The notes: a model not told the origin generated them from the sequence alone. A stretch of DNA of 43,782 nt from Paraktedonobacter sp964250225 (GCA_964250225.1 CAXUEY010000039.1:1-43782), one strand, 5' to 3'; shown: positions 1-8,087, counted from the first letter of the stretch. A program made the numbers and translations.

Positions 1-47
1 CTACGGTGACTGACTGGCAGCTCGCTCTTTCCCGTGGGAAGGTTGTG

Positions 48-602
48 CTAGAAGACGATCTCGCGACCCGGTTTGACTGCGATAGCGTGGTCATCGTTGC
101 CAAAATCGTCAAGGGTTTCGTTGTGATGGGCGACGACCTGGGCAGCCGTCAGGGCATCGTTGCCGGTGGTGGTGTGCGCGTCGCTGACCAGCGTGACATC
201 GTAGCCCAGGGTGGTGGCGCGCCGACTGGTTGTGTCGATGCAGTACTCGGTCTTGCAGCCGGCCACTACCAGATGCGTGATGCCCCTGGCCGCCAGTTCC
301 TGCTGGAGCGTGGTCAGGTAGAACGAGTCCGAGGCTCGTTTGCGCAGGACCAGCTCGCCCTCTTGAGGCGCGACCTGGGGATGGATCTGCCAGCCGGGCG
401 AATGCACTTCCAGCGAGTCACCGGGATCGCCGTCGTGCTGCATATAGATCACGGGCGTTTCGTTGACTCTCGCCCTCGCCAGCAAATCCTGAATAGTCGC
501 TAGCACCTCGTCCCTTTGATGCGCGGGGGACTCGCCATCGATCAGACCAACCTGAGCATCAATCACCAGCAGGGCCGTATTTTGAGCATGATTCTCTTGC
601 AT
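48..602 (-). CDS. Isochorismatase-family cysteine hydrolase
   Basis: A 184-residue soluble protein of the isochorismatase/nicotinamidase superfamily. The family triad is visible: Asp in LLVIDAQ near the N-terminus, Lys in VLRKRASDSF, and the nucleophilic Cys in CKTEYCIDTTSRRA, followed by the VSDAHTT segment typical of the fold. Members hydrolyse isochorismate, nicotinamide, ureido compounds or other small amides; the sequence does not say which. The start is placed at the ATG before QENHAQNTALL, because the 12 residues possible upstream lack family similarity. The gene stands alone, with UroD-like downstream neighbours on the same strand but a 256-nt spacer. Family assignment is firm; the substrate is unknown. 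Confidence 0.88.
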   Translation of the reverse strand: MQENHAQNTALLVIDAQVGLIDGESPAHQRDEVLATIQDLLARARVNETPVIYMQHDGDPGDSLEVHSPGWQIHPQVAPQEGELVLRKRASDSFYLTTLQQELAARGITHLVVAGCKTEYCIDTTSRRATTLGYDVTLVSDAHTTTGNDALTAAQVVAHHNETLDDFGNDDHAIAVKPGREIVF

Positions 603-824
603 GCTGTGTACTCCTGTTTTCTGTGTATGAAACAACATTATTTACTCTTGGTGATAAAAAAGGTTAGTCCTGATACACTGGCGTCTCCTGCGGCTCTCTG
701 CAAATTTGCCCGCGCCGTCCATCTCAGGCTGGTCACGTGGCTGCGGACAGTATAGACCAGCTTTACGTACACAGTCAAGGGTTTGCTCGATTGGAGTGGA
801 CGTCAGGTTTTGAGGGGTCTGCCA

Positions 825-893
825 AACCGTCCCCACAGGCCAGCCAACCGCATCCGGTGGATGAGAAAGGCAGCGTGGCCCGTGGGGACGGTT
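825..893. repeat. Long inverted repeat abutting the UroD-like stop codon
   Basis: AACCGTCCCCAC (825-836) is perfectly matched by GTGGGGACGGTT (882-893), enclosing 45 nt that contain further complementary pieces (AGGCC/GGCC, ATCC/GGAT). On the minus strand it starts two bases after the stop codon at 895-897. It may act as a transcription terminator, although there is no clear T-run, or it may be a small non-autonomous repeat element. The rest of the 603-894 spacer shows nothing recognisable. Confidence 0.6.
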
Positions 894-894
894 C

Positions 895-1857
895 TCAGTG
901 TAACTGCTCGACCAGCTTGCGCGCCTCATGCAGCCATTGTTCAGGATTGTCGTCGGGGATCGAGCAGCCATTGGCCAGGATCAGACGCCGCCCCCTGGTT
1001 TGTGTGACGGCCCCCAGAATCTCGTTCTCGATCTCCGTTTCGCTGCCGTGGGTCAGAGGGCCGCGCTCGGCCAGACCTCCCATCAGACATTTATCGGTCA
1101 GGTTCAGCGCCTCGCTCAGGCTAGGGCCGGTCAAACGGTCACTCCAGCTCATCGCCTGGATCGGGTAATCGACAAAGTCTTCGAAATAGATCTCGTCGTC
1201 CACCTGCTCAGGATCGGCATGCACGTGTACAATGTTCAGCCAGCCCTTACTTGTTCCCGCCAGCGCTTGCAAATCGTAGGGACGACCCAGACGCTTATAT
1301 TCTTCACGCGTGAAGTGCCGGTTAGTCGCGCCCATGCAGGAAAAGAAGATCCCGCTGGCCCCAGCTTCGATAGCCGCCGCCAGCAGTCCGTGCAGGTTTT
1401 CAGCGATGACGGTCAAACCCTGCTCAAACGCCTGGGGATTCTGGCGCGCGGCCTCCACAACCTTCTCGCGTCCCACCCAGCGCAGGGCGTAGGTCAGGGG
1501 GCTGAAGATCGTGAGGATCAGGGGATAGTCCTGGCCCAGTTGGGCGCGCAAACTGCGAATACAGGTTAGTTGCTCCTGAAAAATTGGCGTTTCCAGACCC
1601 AGCCTGGGCAGTGTGGAGAGTTCCGAGGCCGTGATCCCACGTCCCGGCTCCGGGTAGGGCAGATCCGGCATAATTTTGACGATATCCAGTTGATATGTAT
1701 CGTAAAAAAACGCTCTGGTGAGTTGCGCCATGCGTTCGCCCGACCCTTGTGGCTTGAAGTGGTGCCAGAAAACAAACGGCACGCGATCAACCGGTTCGCC
1801 AACCAGGGCTGCGCGCACCCGCTCGCCCGACGTCATCTGAGATTGTGCTGCTGACAT
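895..1857 (-). CDS. Uroporphyrinogen decarboxylase (UroD)-fold protein
   Basis: 320 residues with the UroD/MtaA/CmuA barrel pattern: an N-terminal ERVRAALVGEPVDRVPFVFWHHF segment, then a mid-protein SPLTYALRW region, and a C-terminal LMGGLAER followed by GRRLILANGCSIPDDNP. In true HemE the arginine-rich N-terminal motif binds porphyrin. Here the N-terminus resembles the broader URO-D family that includes corrinoid-dependent methyltransferases and many uncharacterised enzymes. No heme genes are nearby, so a heme role is not supported. The ATG start lies 14 nt after an AAAGGA sequence, a longer gap than usual. Fold assignment is good; the reaction is unknown. Confidence 0.82.
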   Translation of the reverse strand: MSAAQSQMTSGERVRAALVGEPVDRVPFVFWHHFKPQGSGERMAQLTRAFFYDTYQLDIVKIMPDLPYPEPGRGITASELSTLPRLGLETPIFQEQLTCIRSLRAQLGQDYPLILTIFSPLTYALRWVGREKVVEAARQNPQAFEQGLTVIAENLHGLLAAAIEAGASGIFFSCMGATNRHFTREEYKRLGRPYDLQALAGTSKGWLNIVHVHADPEQVDDEIYFEDFVDYPIQAMSWSDRLTGPSLSEALNLTDKCLMGGLAERGPLTHGSETEIENEILGAVTQTRGRRLILANGCSIPDDNPEQWLHEARKLVEQLH

Positions 1858-2024
1858 AAAACACCCATTTTCCTTTCATTCAGACATTTTCTGAAGAGAC
1901 ACTCAAAGAAGTTGAAACGCTCTCCCTGAGTATACGCATCTTTCGACGCTCTCTGCAAAATGCCTGCCCGATGCCTGAAGCCAGCCGCGTCACCATATTT
2001 TCCCCCTTTTAAATTTGCGGAGAG

Positions 2025-2035
2025 TATGATACAAT
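2025..2035 (+). promoter_or_regulatory. Probable -10 region of the tRNA gene
   Basis: TATGAT and TACAAT overlap 13-23 nt upstream of the tRNA 5' end, in an otherwise AT-rich stretch. I see no convincing -35 box. The surrounding 1858-2047 spacer holds no gene. Confidence 0.4.
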
Positions 2036-2047
2036 GCTCGCGTTCAA

Positions 2048-2693
2048 GGGCCCATAGCTCAGCGGTTAGAGCTGCCGGCTCATAATAGATGTGCGCCCAT
2101 GTGCTTTTATATACCATGCCTACAGAGGTAGGCGACACTGAGGTTAAGGTGTCTAAAGCAGGGTCTTACCTGGATGGGAAAGCCTGAAGGGGACAATAGC
2201 ATGGCCTGTAAAAGTCTGGTAAAGCCTGAATAGTTTTGCCAGGCAGCTACGCTGTATATGGTTAAAGCTGAATTGCTTGAATCCTAGTCCGAGCGAAAAG
2301 ACTAACGACCTACAAAAGTCGTATAGTCAGTGTGGAGTTAGTGAGCGCGGTTATGAGGCTTACTAAAAACCTCCTCCACGGCAATGCTTAACGAAAGCAG
2401 AGAGGACGAACGGGGAACCTAAGTACAGACGAGGTATGTAAGAGAACTTGGGGATCGCCTAAACGTCGAGAGACACATGGCGACGGAGTGCTCATAGTAC
2501 TCAAATGATTGGGGTAATGCCCAATACAAGGGGAAGGGGCACAGGAAGTCTGGAAAGGCTTCTGGAGAGCCGTGTGCATTGAAAGGTGCATGCACGGTTC
2601 GGGAAGGGGTAATCGGAAGTGTAGCTATCTAAAAGCACACGCCGGGTATCAACTTCACCTGGTAGGTCGCTGGTTCGATCCCAGCTGGGCCCA
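2048..2693 (+). tRNA. tRNA with anticodon CAU (probably tRNA-Ile2), interrupted by a group II intron
   Basis: Two exons, 2048-2085 and 2659-2693, join into a 73-nt cloverleaf. The acceptor stem is GGGCCCA/TGGGCCC with discriminator A2693. The D stem is GCTC/GAGC with GG in the loop. The anticodon stem is GCCGG/CTGGT (two G-U pairs), with loop CTCATAA and anticodon CAT at 2081-2083. The variable loop is AGGTC and the T arm is GCTGG-TTCGATC-CCAGC. CCA is not encoded. It is not an initiator, because G1-C72 is paired and the GGG:CCC anticodon-stem signature is absent. C4-G69 and C5-G68, plus a T stem identical to E. coli Ile2 tRNA, favour tRNA-Ile2, whose C34 is converted to lysidine by TilS, over elongator Met. 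The exon junction falls between positions 38 and 39. Ordinary tRNA scanners would miss the gene. Confidence 0.85.
2086..2658 (+). ncRNA. ORF-less group II intron inside the tRNA gene
   Basis: A 573-nt ribozyme-type intron. Domain V is 2567-2600: it starts GAGCCGTG, has a GAAA tetraloop and ends CACGGTTC, with the AGC catalytic triad at 2568-2570. Domain VI follows; GAAGT (2616-2620) pairs with ACTTC (2652-2656), leaving A2651 as candidate branch point 7 nt before the AC 3' end (2657-2658). The 5' consensus GTGCG is at 2091. EBS1 TTATGAG (2351-2357) sits in an 11-nt hairpin loop closed by TTAGTGAGC/GCTTACTAA and is complementary to all 7 nt of CTCATAA (2079-2085), the anticodon loop. EBS2 GGCAGCT (2242-2248) is complementary to AGCTGCC (2070-2076). 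Domain IV is short and encodes no maturase, so splicing would need self-splicing or a maturase supplied in trans. By the EBS/IBS pairing, five bases, TAGAT (2086-2090), precede the normal intron 5' consensus. Confidence 0.9.
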
Positions 2694-2696
2694 TTC

Positions 2697-2731
2697 GGCT
2701 CCCGATTGAATTCAATCGGGAGCCTTTGTTT
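2697..2731 (+). terminator. Rho-independent terminator of the tRNA gene
   Basis: A perfect 28-nt palindrome (2697-2724; half-site GGCTCCCGATTGAA) begins three bases after the tRNA 3' end and is followed by TTTGTTT. It overlaps the first codons of the kinase-like remnant downstream. Confidence 0.9.
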
Positions 2732-3656
2732 ACAACTCATAATCTTTTGCCCAACGCACATTTTTTTCTTGTTTATTTTAGTGGGAAGCAATCTGAGGTT
2801 GATAGCCATACCAGGTGCCTCGTCTACCGGGACGAGATAGATTTTATTGAGGGTGAGACGCTGGAGGACCATCTGCTGCGGACAACTGAGGGATGTTTGC
2901 CATTGGATCAGGTGCTACGTATCGGGATAAACCTGTGCTATGTGCTGGACTATCTGCATAGCCGTCAGCCGGCGGTGATCTTTCGCGATATCAAACCGGC
3001 GAATGTGATGCTCACGCCAGAGCAGAGGCTCTACCTGATCGATTTTGGCGTGGCGCGTCAGTATAAGCCGGGAAAACTCAAGGATACCATTGCCTTTGGT
3101 TCGCCCGGCTATGCGGCCCCAGAACAGTATGGACGCGCTCAGACGACACCCCAGGCCGATCTGTATAGTCTGGGAGCGTTGTTGCACCAGATGGTGACGG
3201 GTCAAGATCCCTCGCTCAATCCTTTCCATTTCCCGCCCTTGCGTGCCCATGATCATACATTGCCTATTGAGCTGGAAAAGTTGGTTGTGCAGTTGCTCCG
3301 ATACACTGTATACGCCACTAGCGCTGGCCTGGTCGCCTGATGGACACTCCCTGGCCTTTGGGTGCAGCAATGGTGAGGTGCATGTCTGGGACATAGTGCA
3401 ACAGCGCCTGGTCTACATTTATCGTCGTCATCATAGAGGGGCGATAACTGCCGTGGCCTGGTCCCCCGATGGCCAGCGCATCGCCTCCGCCGGCCACGAT
3501 CATACCGTGCAGGTCTGGGGCGCGCTGGATGGCAAGAACGCCTTTCCGTACCGTGGCCATCAGCACCGCGTCCTCACCGTAGCCTGGTCCCCCGATGGTC
3601 AATATCTGGCTTCGTCTGGTAGAGATGCCGTGGTGCATGTCTGGAAAACGCTCTAA
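2726..3656 (+). pseudogene. Decayed Ser/Thr protein kinase-WD40 gene
   Basis: The frame from 2726 encodes only the C-lobe of a Hanks-type kinase, from about 2830. Visible motifs are EFIEGETL-like FIEGETLEDHL, catalytic loop VIFRDIKPANVML, LIDFGVAR (DFG) and GYAAPEQY (APE). The glycine loop, VAIK lysine and alpha-C helix are missing. Near 3300 the kinase frame runs into unrelated residues and stops at 3340. From about 3313 the +1 frame encodes roughly three WD40 blades (AWSPDGHSLAFG, AWSPDGQRIASAG, AWSPDGQYLASSG) ending at 3656. Related intact genes carry a full kinase, a linker and about seven blades. This copy therefore has an N-terminal truncation, an internal deletion and a frameshift. It starts inside the tRNA terminator and has no ribosome binding site. 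Non-functional as a kinase; whether the WD40 part is translated from an internal start is unknown. Confidence 0.8.
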
Positions 3657-3803
3657 TCCAGACTGCTCGTATGCTCTCGGATTGTCTCTTGTCGCCTGTT
3701 GAAATTCGTACTATGTTAGAGGTAGAGAGGCGAAATCGGTCAGCAGTATGCACTGTATATGTAGTTTCAATAGGATTAGCGCGAGAGTTTATGAGGTACA
3801 GCT

Positions 3804-5138
3804 ATGCAAAACATTCAGAATAAAGAACATACGCGAGAGCAGAATATATCGGCAACGTCAGTGACCACAGCAAATGGGCGGGCCGTTACGACGTTGTCGC
3901 GTGTGGTGATTGTCGGGGCGGGTTTTGGGGGATTGCTGGCCGCGAAAGTGCTGGCTCACGCTCCAGTTGAGGTGACAGTGGTTGATCGCAACAATTATCA
4001 TCTTTTCCAACCCTTGCTTTACTGGGTGGCGAGCGCCGGTCTCTCACCGGCTGAAATTTCAGCGCCAATCCGCCGCGTGTTGCGTGAACAGAAGAACACC
4101 GAAGTGCTCATGGCTGAGGTCACAGGTATCGATCTGGCGCAGCAGCAGGTGTTGATGGGAGAGCGTGCCCTTGCCTATGACTATCTGGTGCTAGCGACAG
4201 GGGCGTGTGATAACTACTTTGGCCATCCTGAGTGGAGCCAGTATGCGGTAGGGTTGAAGTCCATTCAGGAGGCCACGAACATTCGCAGTCGTATTCTGCA
4301 AGCGTTTGAGGTTGCGGAAATCGAGTCTGATCCAGAGAAGGTCAAGGAACTCCTGACCTTTGTGCTGGTAGGAGCCGGACCGACAGGTGTAGAAATGGCC
4401 GGGGCAATCTCCGAGTTGGCGCGTAAGGCTCTGGTCAAGGACTTTCGCCGGATCAATCCTTCATCCGCGCGTGTCATCCTGGTTGAGGCTGGGCCGCGTA
4501 TTCTGGAGGCTTTCCCGGAGAAACTGGCTCAGAAAGCACACAGAGAGCTGCGGCGCCTGGGCGTTGAAATTCGTACCAATGCGCCTGTGGAGCAGATTGA
4601 TGCCGATGGCGTTATCATTCAGGGTCAGCGTATTTGTAGCAAAACGGTCATCTGGAGCGCGGGTGTCGCAGCTTCGTCCGCCGGCAAGTGGTTGGGGGCT
4701 AAGGTGGACCGGAGGCAGCGTGTGTTGGTCGAGGCTGACCTGACCGTACCAGGACATCCCAACGTCTTTGTGATTGGCGATACCGCCTCTTTGAAGCAGG
4801 ATGGTAAACCGCTGCCCGGTGTTGCTCCCGTTGCTATGCAACAGGGTCGCTATGTGGCCGCGTTAATCAAGCAGCGCGCAACCGTTGGAGGACCGGAACG
4901 ACCTTTTCATTATGTGAACAAAGGGAACCTGGCAACCGTAGGACGCTCCTATGCCATTGTCGATTTCAAAAAATTGCACCTGACGGGGCTACTGGCCTGG
5001 ATACTCTGGCTAGCCATCCACATCTATTACCTGATCGGTTTCCGCAATCGCCTGGTCACACTGTTTCAGTGGGCCTGGACCTACTTCACCTTCAACCGTG
5101 GCGCGCGTCTGATCACCTCACACAATAAGTATGAGTGA
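3804..5138 (+). CDS. ndh: Type II NADH:quinone oxidoreductase (NDH-2)
   Basis: A 444-residue FAD flavoprotein that oxidises NADH and reduces quinone at the inner face of the membrane without pumping protons. The FAD-binding GAGFGG motif is at residues 38-43, after a roughly 30-residue polar N-terminal extension. NYHLFQPLLY follows. A second dinucleotide fold, VLVGAGPTGVEMAG, lies near residue 190, and VFVIGDTA near residue 310 is the FAD-contacting GD motif. The C-terminal 60 residues (LLAWILWLAIHIYYLIGF, then an aromatic-rich stretch) form the membrane-anchoring helices of NDH-2. Start ATG at 3804, preceded by TGAGGT. It is monocistronic, with Dps 109 nt downstream. Length and motifs are normal for the family. 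A sulfide:quinone reductase is less likely because its paired cysteines are absent. Confidence 0.9.
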   Translation: MQNIQNKEHTREQNISATSVTTANGRAVTTLSRVVIVGAGFGGLLAAKVLAHAPVEVTVVDRNNYHLFQPLLYWVASAGLSPAEISAPIRRVLREQKNTEVLMAEVTGIDLAQQQVLMGERALAYDYLVLATGACDNYFGHPEWSQYAVGLKSIQEATNIRSRILQAFEVAEIESDPEKVKELLTFVLVGAGPTGVEMAGAISELARKALVKDFRRINPSSARVILVEAGPRILEAFPEKLAQKAHRELRRLGVEIRTNAPVEQIDADGVIIQGQRICSKTVIWSAGVAASSAGKWLGAKVDRRQRVLVEADLTVPGHPNVFVIGDTASLKQDGKPLPGVAPVAMQQGRYVAALIKQRATVGGPERPFHYVNKGNLATVGRSYAIVDFKKLHLTGLLAWILWLAIHIYYLIGFRNRLVTLFQWAWTYFTFNRGARLITSHNKYE

Positions 5139-5247
5139 GAACACATCCTTTCGATTCTCATCGATTCTCAGTGTCACACTTTGCTTTGCGTCGTCGTATA
5201 AGATTGGTAGGCTTACATGAGTGTATTGAGAGGAGGTAAGAAGAACA

Positions 5248-5853
5248 ATGACTACCAGAACCGCGCCTGCGCCACAGCAAGCAGGGGCAATGGAGGGACA
5301 GCCTCGTTTGCGGCAACGCTCGCATGAAATACAATCTGTAAATCAGCTTCGTTCGTTGCCCATCGGCTTACCGGAGAAAGCCATTGGACAGAGCGTCACC
5401 CTTTTGAACCAGATTCTGGCGGATACGATTACGTTGCACGACCTCTATAAAAAGCATCACTGGCAAGTTGCTGGCCCGACTTTTTATGAGTTGCATCTGT
5501 TGCTTGATAAGCACGCCGCCGAAGTGCTCGCCAGCGTTGATCTGGTCGCCGAGCGTATTCAGATGCTTGGTGGTGTGGCATGCGGCATGCCTTTCGATGT
5601 GGCCGAACGCACCAAAATTGAGCGGCCCCCACTGGGAGCAGAGGGCGTGCCATCTCTCCTGGCTCGCACTGTGGACGCCCATGCTACAGTGATTCGCACC
5701 ATTCGCGAGGGTATAGAGCTGACCTCGGACAACAAAGATTATGGGACCAATGACTTGCTGGTGTCCGATCTTCTGCGTATGCACGAGATGCAGGTCTGGT
5801 TTATCTCCCAGCATCTGGTTGAAACGCCTCTGATCGGCGAAAAAAAAGGATAG
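5248..5853 (+). CDS. dps: Dps-family ferritin-like DNA-protection protein
   Basis: 201 residues. Dps dodecamers oxidise and store iron using peroxide and may bind DNA during stress or starvation. Inter-subunit ferroxidase ligands are visible: KKHHW (His71), LHLLLDKHAAE (His83, Asp87, Glu92), followed by SVDLVAERI. An N-terminal extension of about 40 residues is rich in Arg, Gln and Ala, and basic extensions of this kind bind DNA in some family members. The start is fixed by a near-perfect GAGGAGGT Shine-Dalgarno sequence 10 nt before the ATG. It has its own terminator (5870-5933). The adjacent ndh and this gene may respond to similar redox conditions, but they are separate units. Confident family call. 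Confidence 0.92.
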   Translation: MTTRTAPAPQQAGAMEGQPRLRQRSHEIQSVNQLRSLPIGLPEKAIGQSVTLLNQILADTITLHDLYKKHHWQVAGPTFYELHLLLDKHAAEVLASVDLVAERIQMLGGVACGMPFDVAERTKIERPPLGAEGVPSLLARTVDAHATVIRTIREGIELTSDNKDYGTNDLLVSDLLRMHEMQVWFISQHLVETPLIGEKKG

Positions 5854-5869
5854 CGTATCAGTGCATAGA

Positions 5870-5933
5870 GGAGACACAATGCGGGAATAACGTGCTATAT
5901 CGCCGTGATTCTTGCATTGTATCTCCTTTTTCT
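5870..5933 (+). terminator. Terminator after dps
   Basis: GGAGACACAATGC (5870-5882) pairs with GCATTGTATCTCC (5914-5926) with one mismatch, followed by TTTTTCT. The remaining spacer up to 6134 holds no gene. Confidence 0.8.
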
Positions 5934-6134
5934 ATGGGCAAACGATAGACAGCTCTTTTTTCCTACATTCCCCACTAGAGCAAAACGATTTCCCTTTGTT
6001 TCCTGGCATGCCAAAATTACCTGAGAGCCAGAAAGTCATCGTAAGGGGGCTTCTCATCTCAGCCACTTTGGTGTACTATAGACGAAGGAACGTCCGAGTA
6101 GATGTCTGTCCCTGTATTGAAGGAGCCATAGAGC

Positions 6135-7913
6135 ATGACTGTTGAAACGCACGAGGTTGTCCTTTCGTTCGACCAGCCAGGAGACGCGCGGAATCCTTTG
6201 CTCTCCATACTCCAGCAATTGTTGAACCGTCCTGGGGAGAAAACGGGGCGGGCAATGACGTTGCTGGGTTCGCAGAAAGTGCTGATCGTGGATTCCCAGC
6301 AGGGGCGGGCGCAGTATGTGGCGCACCTGCTCTCATCAGCGGGCTATTTGCCGTTTGTCGCTCCAACATCGCTGGATGCATATACCCTGTTTTTGCAGGG
6401 CACCTTTCATCCCTTTGCCATTATTTTATGCGAAGAGGGCGCGGCCAATAATCAGTTCTTTTTAACACGCCTCTCACAACAATTTGTGCAGCGTTATGAC
6501 TGGAATGTGCCGTTTATTCGCTTGCAGGTTCCACCGTCGAAGCTTTTTGGATCGCGTTCAACCGGTCCTTTAGCAAATGTACAGCCAACGTTTCCCCGTC
6601 CCACGTCACCGTCCTTTGGTTCGTCGCCTGAGCAAACGTCGTACCCATCGTTTCCCCGCCCCACGTCATCTGGGCAAACAGTGCAGCCATCATTCCCGCC
6701 TATGCAGGCGCCATCCAGAACCCCGCGACTGCAACAGCCATCCAGAACGCAAACGCTCCAGCCTCCCTCTGGAACGTCAACTCTTCGGCCAGGAGAGCAG
6801 ATGGGCCGCGCACCGTTTCCATCGTCGTCCCAGTTTCAGCGACCGGCGCCGGCGCCGCCTCAACCAGAACCAACGATGCGCCAGCCGCGTTCAATTTCTG
6901 GTCCCTTAAGGATGCCAGCCCCTTCACCTATGCCAATGCGCACGCCTGAAACGCCGCCCGTGCGTGAAACTGTTCCTCCAGGAACGCTGTCCAGGCGTCG
7001 GATAGCTCCCCTGCCTTCCGCTTCGTCGATGAAGTTTACCAAAAAGCAGATTGAGAAGATCTCCCTGGATGGCCTGAGCATCGGGCGTTACCAGTTGCAA
7101 TCGTTGGTCGGCGGTAACCCCATTGGCGATGTCTATGTGACCTATGATCGCCTGCGCGAACAGGACATCGCCCTGAAAACGCTGCAGACGAATATGATCC
7201 CTTTCCACCTGATGGAAGGTCTGCAGGAAGATTACAACCTCTTTCAACAAGAGATGGACTTGCTGCAACATGTCGAGCATCCCCATATTTCGCGCGTCAT
7301 GAATATCGGCAAGTCATATATCAGCGGGTTTCCATTCATATATAAAACCATGCCGCACTATGCGGAAGGTTCCCTGGACAGGTGGCTGAGCAAGTTCAAT
7401 GGCAGAGTATTTACGCCGCCAGAGGTTTCGCGCGTGATTTTGCAGGTAGCCGACGCGCTTCAGTTCCTGCATGAGCGTGGCGTACTCTACCAGAACTTCA
7501 AACAAACAAATATTCTGGTGGTAAATGAGACAGATAATATGCGCGAACTGCATGTCGTACTCGGGGATTTACCGTTTGTGCAGGATGTGATTAATTTGCC
7601 CAAGACCATCGAGTCCTATCGCTATTTTGCACCCGAACAATGGGAGGGTGAGTCCTTCACCTCTTCCGATCAATACGGGCTGGCGATCCTGGCCTACGAG
7701 CTGTTGACTGGCCGCGCACCGTTCCAGGGCAATTCGGACGCGATTATGCGTCGTATGCACCTGACGATGCACCCGCCAGCTCCCAGCTCGGTCAATCGAC
7801 AGATCTATCCTTTCATCGATAAAGTGATCCTGCGGGCCCTTGCTAAGCGGCCCGAAGAGCGCTTCGAGAGTATCCGCGCCTTCGCCACCGCGCTTGAACG
7901 CGCATCTAATTAA
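6135..7913 (+). CDS. Pseudokinase with degenerate receiver-like N-terminus and proline-rich linker
   Basis: 592 residues in three parts. Residues 47-132 look like a response-regulator receiver (KVLIVDSQQGRAQYVAHLL), but the phosphoacceptor position reads IILCEE instead of a conserved Asp. Residues 135-295 are Pro/Ser/Thr/Gln-rich, with repeated FPRPTS and PSRT units. Residues 317-590 are a protein-kinase fold. The ATP lysine is kept (IALKTL, Lys348), but the glycine loop is GGNPIGDVY, the catalytic HRD is YQN (452-454, Asp to Asn) and DFG is GDLP (477-480). APEQW and the C-lobe DQYGLAILAYELLTGRAPF are intact. It probably binds partners, perhaps ATP, without phosphotransfer. No membrane segment is present, so it is cytoplasmic. 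The start at 6135 follows AAGGAGCC. It is transcribed alone. Domain identity is firm; lack of activity is inferred from residues. Confidence 0.85.
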   Translation: MTVETHEVVLSFDQPGDARNPLLSILQQLLNRPGEKTGRAMTLLGSQKVLIVDSQQGRAQYVAHLLSSAGYLPFVAPTSLDAYTLFLQGTFHPFAIILCEEGAANNQFFLTRLSQQFVQRYDWNVPFIRLQVPPSKLFGSRSTGPLANVQPTFPRPTSPSFGSSPEQTSYPSFPRPTSSGQTVQPSFPPMQAPSRTPRLQQPSRTQTLQPPSGTSTLRPGEQMGRAPFPSSSQFQRPAPAPPQPEPTMRQPRSISGPLRMPAPSPMPMRTPETPPVRETVPPGTLSRRRIAPLPSASSMKFTKKQIEKISLDGLSIGRYQLQSLVGGNPIGDVYVTYDRLREQDIALKTLQTNMIPFHLMEGLQEDYNLFQQEMDLLQHVEHPHISRVMNIGKSYISGFPFIYKTMPHYAEGSLDRWLSKFNGRVFTPPEVSRVILQVADALQFLHERGVLYQNFKQTNILVVNETDNMRELHVVLGDLPFVQDVINLPKTIESYRYFAPEQWEGESFTSSDQYGLAILAYELLTGRAPFQGNSDAIMRRMHLTMHPPAPSSVNRQIYPFIDKVILRALAKRPEERFESIRAFATALERASN

Positions 7914-7921
7914 GCGTATCT

Positions 7922-7976
7922 AAAGCGCATTGCTCGCTCTGATCTGAAACACAGGCCAGAGCGAGCAATGCGCTTT
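7922..7976. repeat. 20-bp perfect inverted repeat between kinase-like and acyl-CoA dehydrogenase genes
   Basis: The 20-nt arms 7922-7941 and 7957-7976 are perfectly complementary with a 15-nt loop. The stem begins AAAGCGCATTGC. It lies 9 nt after the stop codon at 7913. It could terminate transcription, using the A/T ends of the stem as the U-tract, but there is no separate T-run. Confidence 0.65.
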
Positions 7977-8087
7977 ATGCATGGGTGAGGAAGTCCTTGC
8001 TATCATGCGCCTGTGCAACGTACACTATGTCCAGGCATTTCCTCGCTATTTCTACTGTTGTGCTTTCCTAGAAAGGAGAAGCTGGGC

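Noticed and set aside
2091..2095. Placing the 5' splice site directly at GTGCG
   Set aside because: It would leave five extra bases in the anticodon loop, and the six bases before it do not match any candidate EBS1 in domain I.
2048..2693. Initiator tRNA-fMet
   Set aside because: The acceptor end is fully paired (G1-C72) and the anticodon stem lacks the three G-C pairs of initiators.
2388..2872. Minus-strand ORFs across the intron and its surroundings
   Set aside because: They lie within the structured intron and tRNA exon, have no family features or ribosome binding sites, and their sequence is explained by the RNA structure.
7922..7976. Calling this inverted repeat a normal rho-independent terminator
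   Set aside because: No T-run follows on the plus strand; kept as an inverted repeat only.
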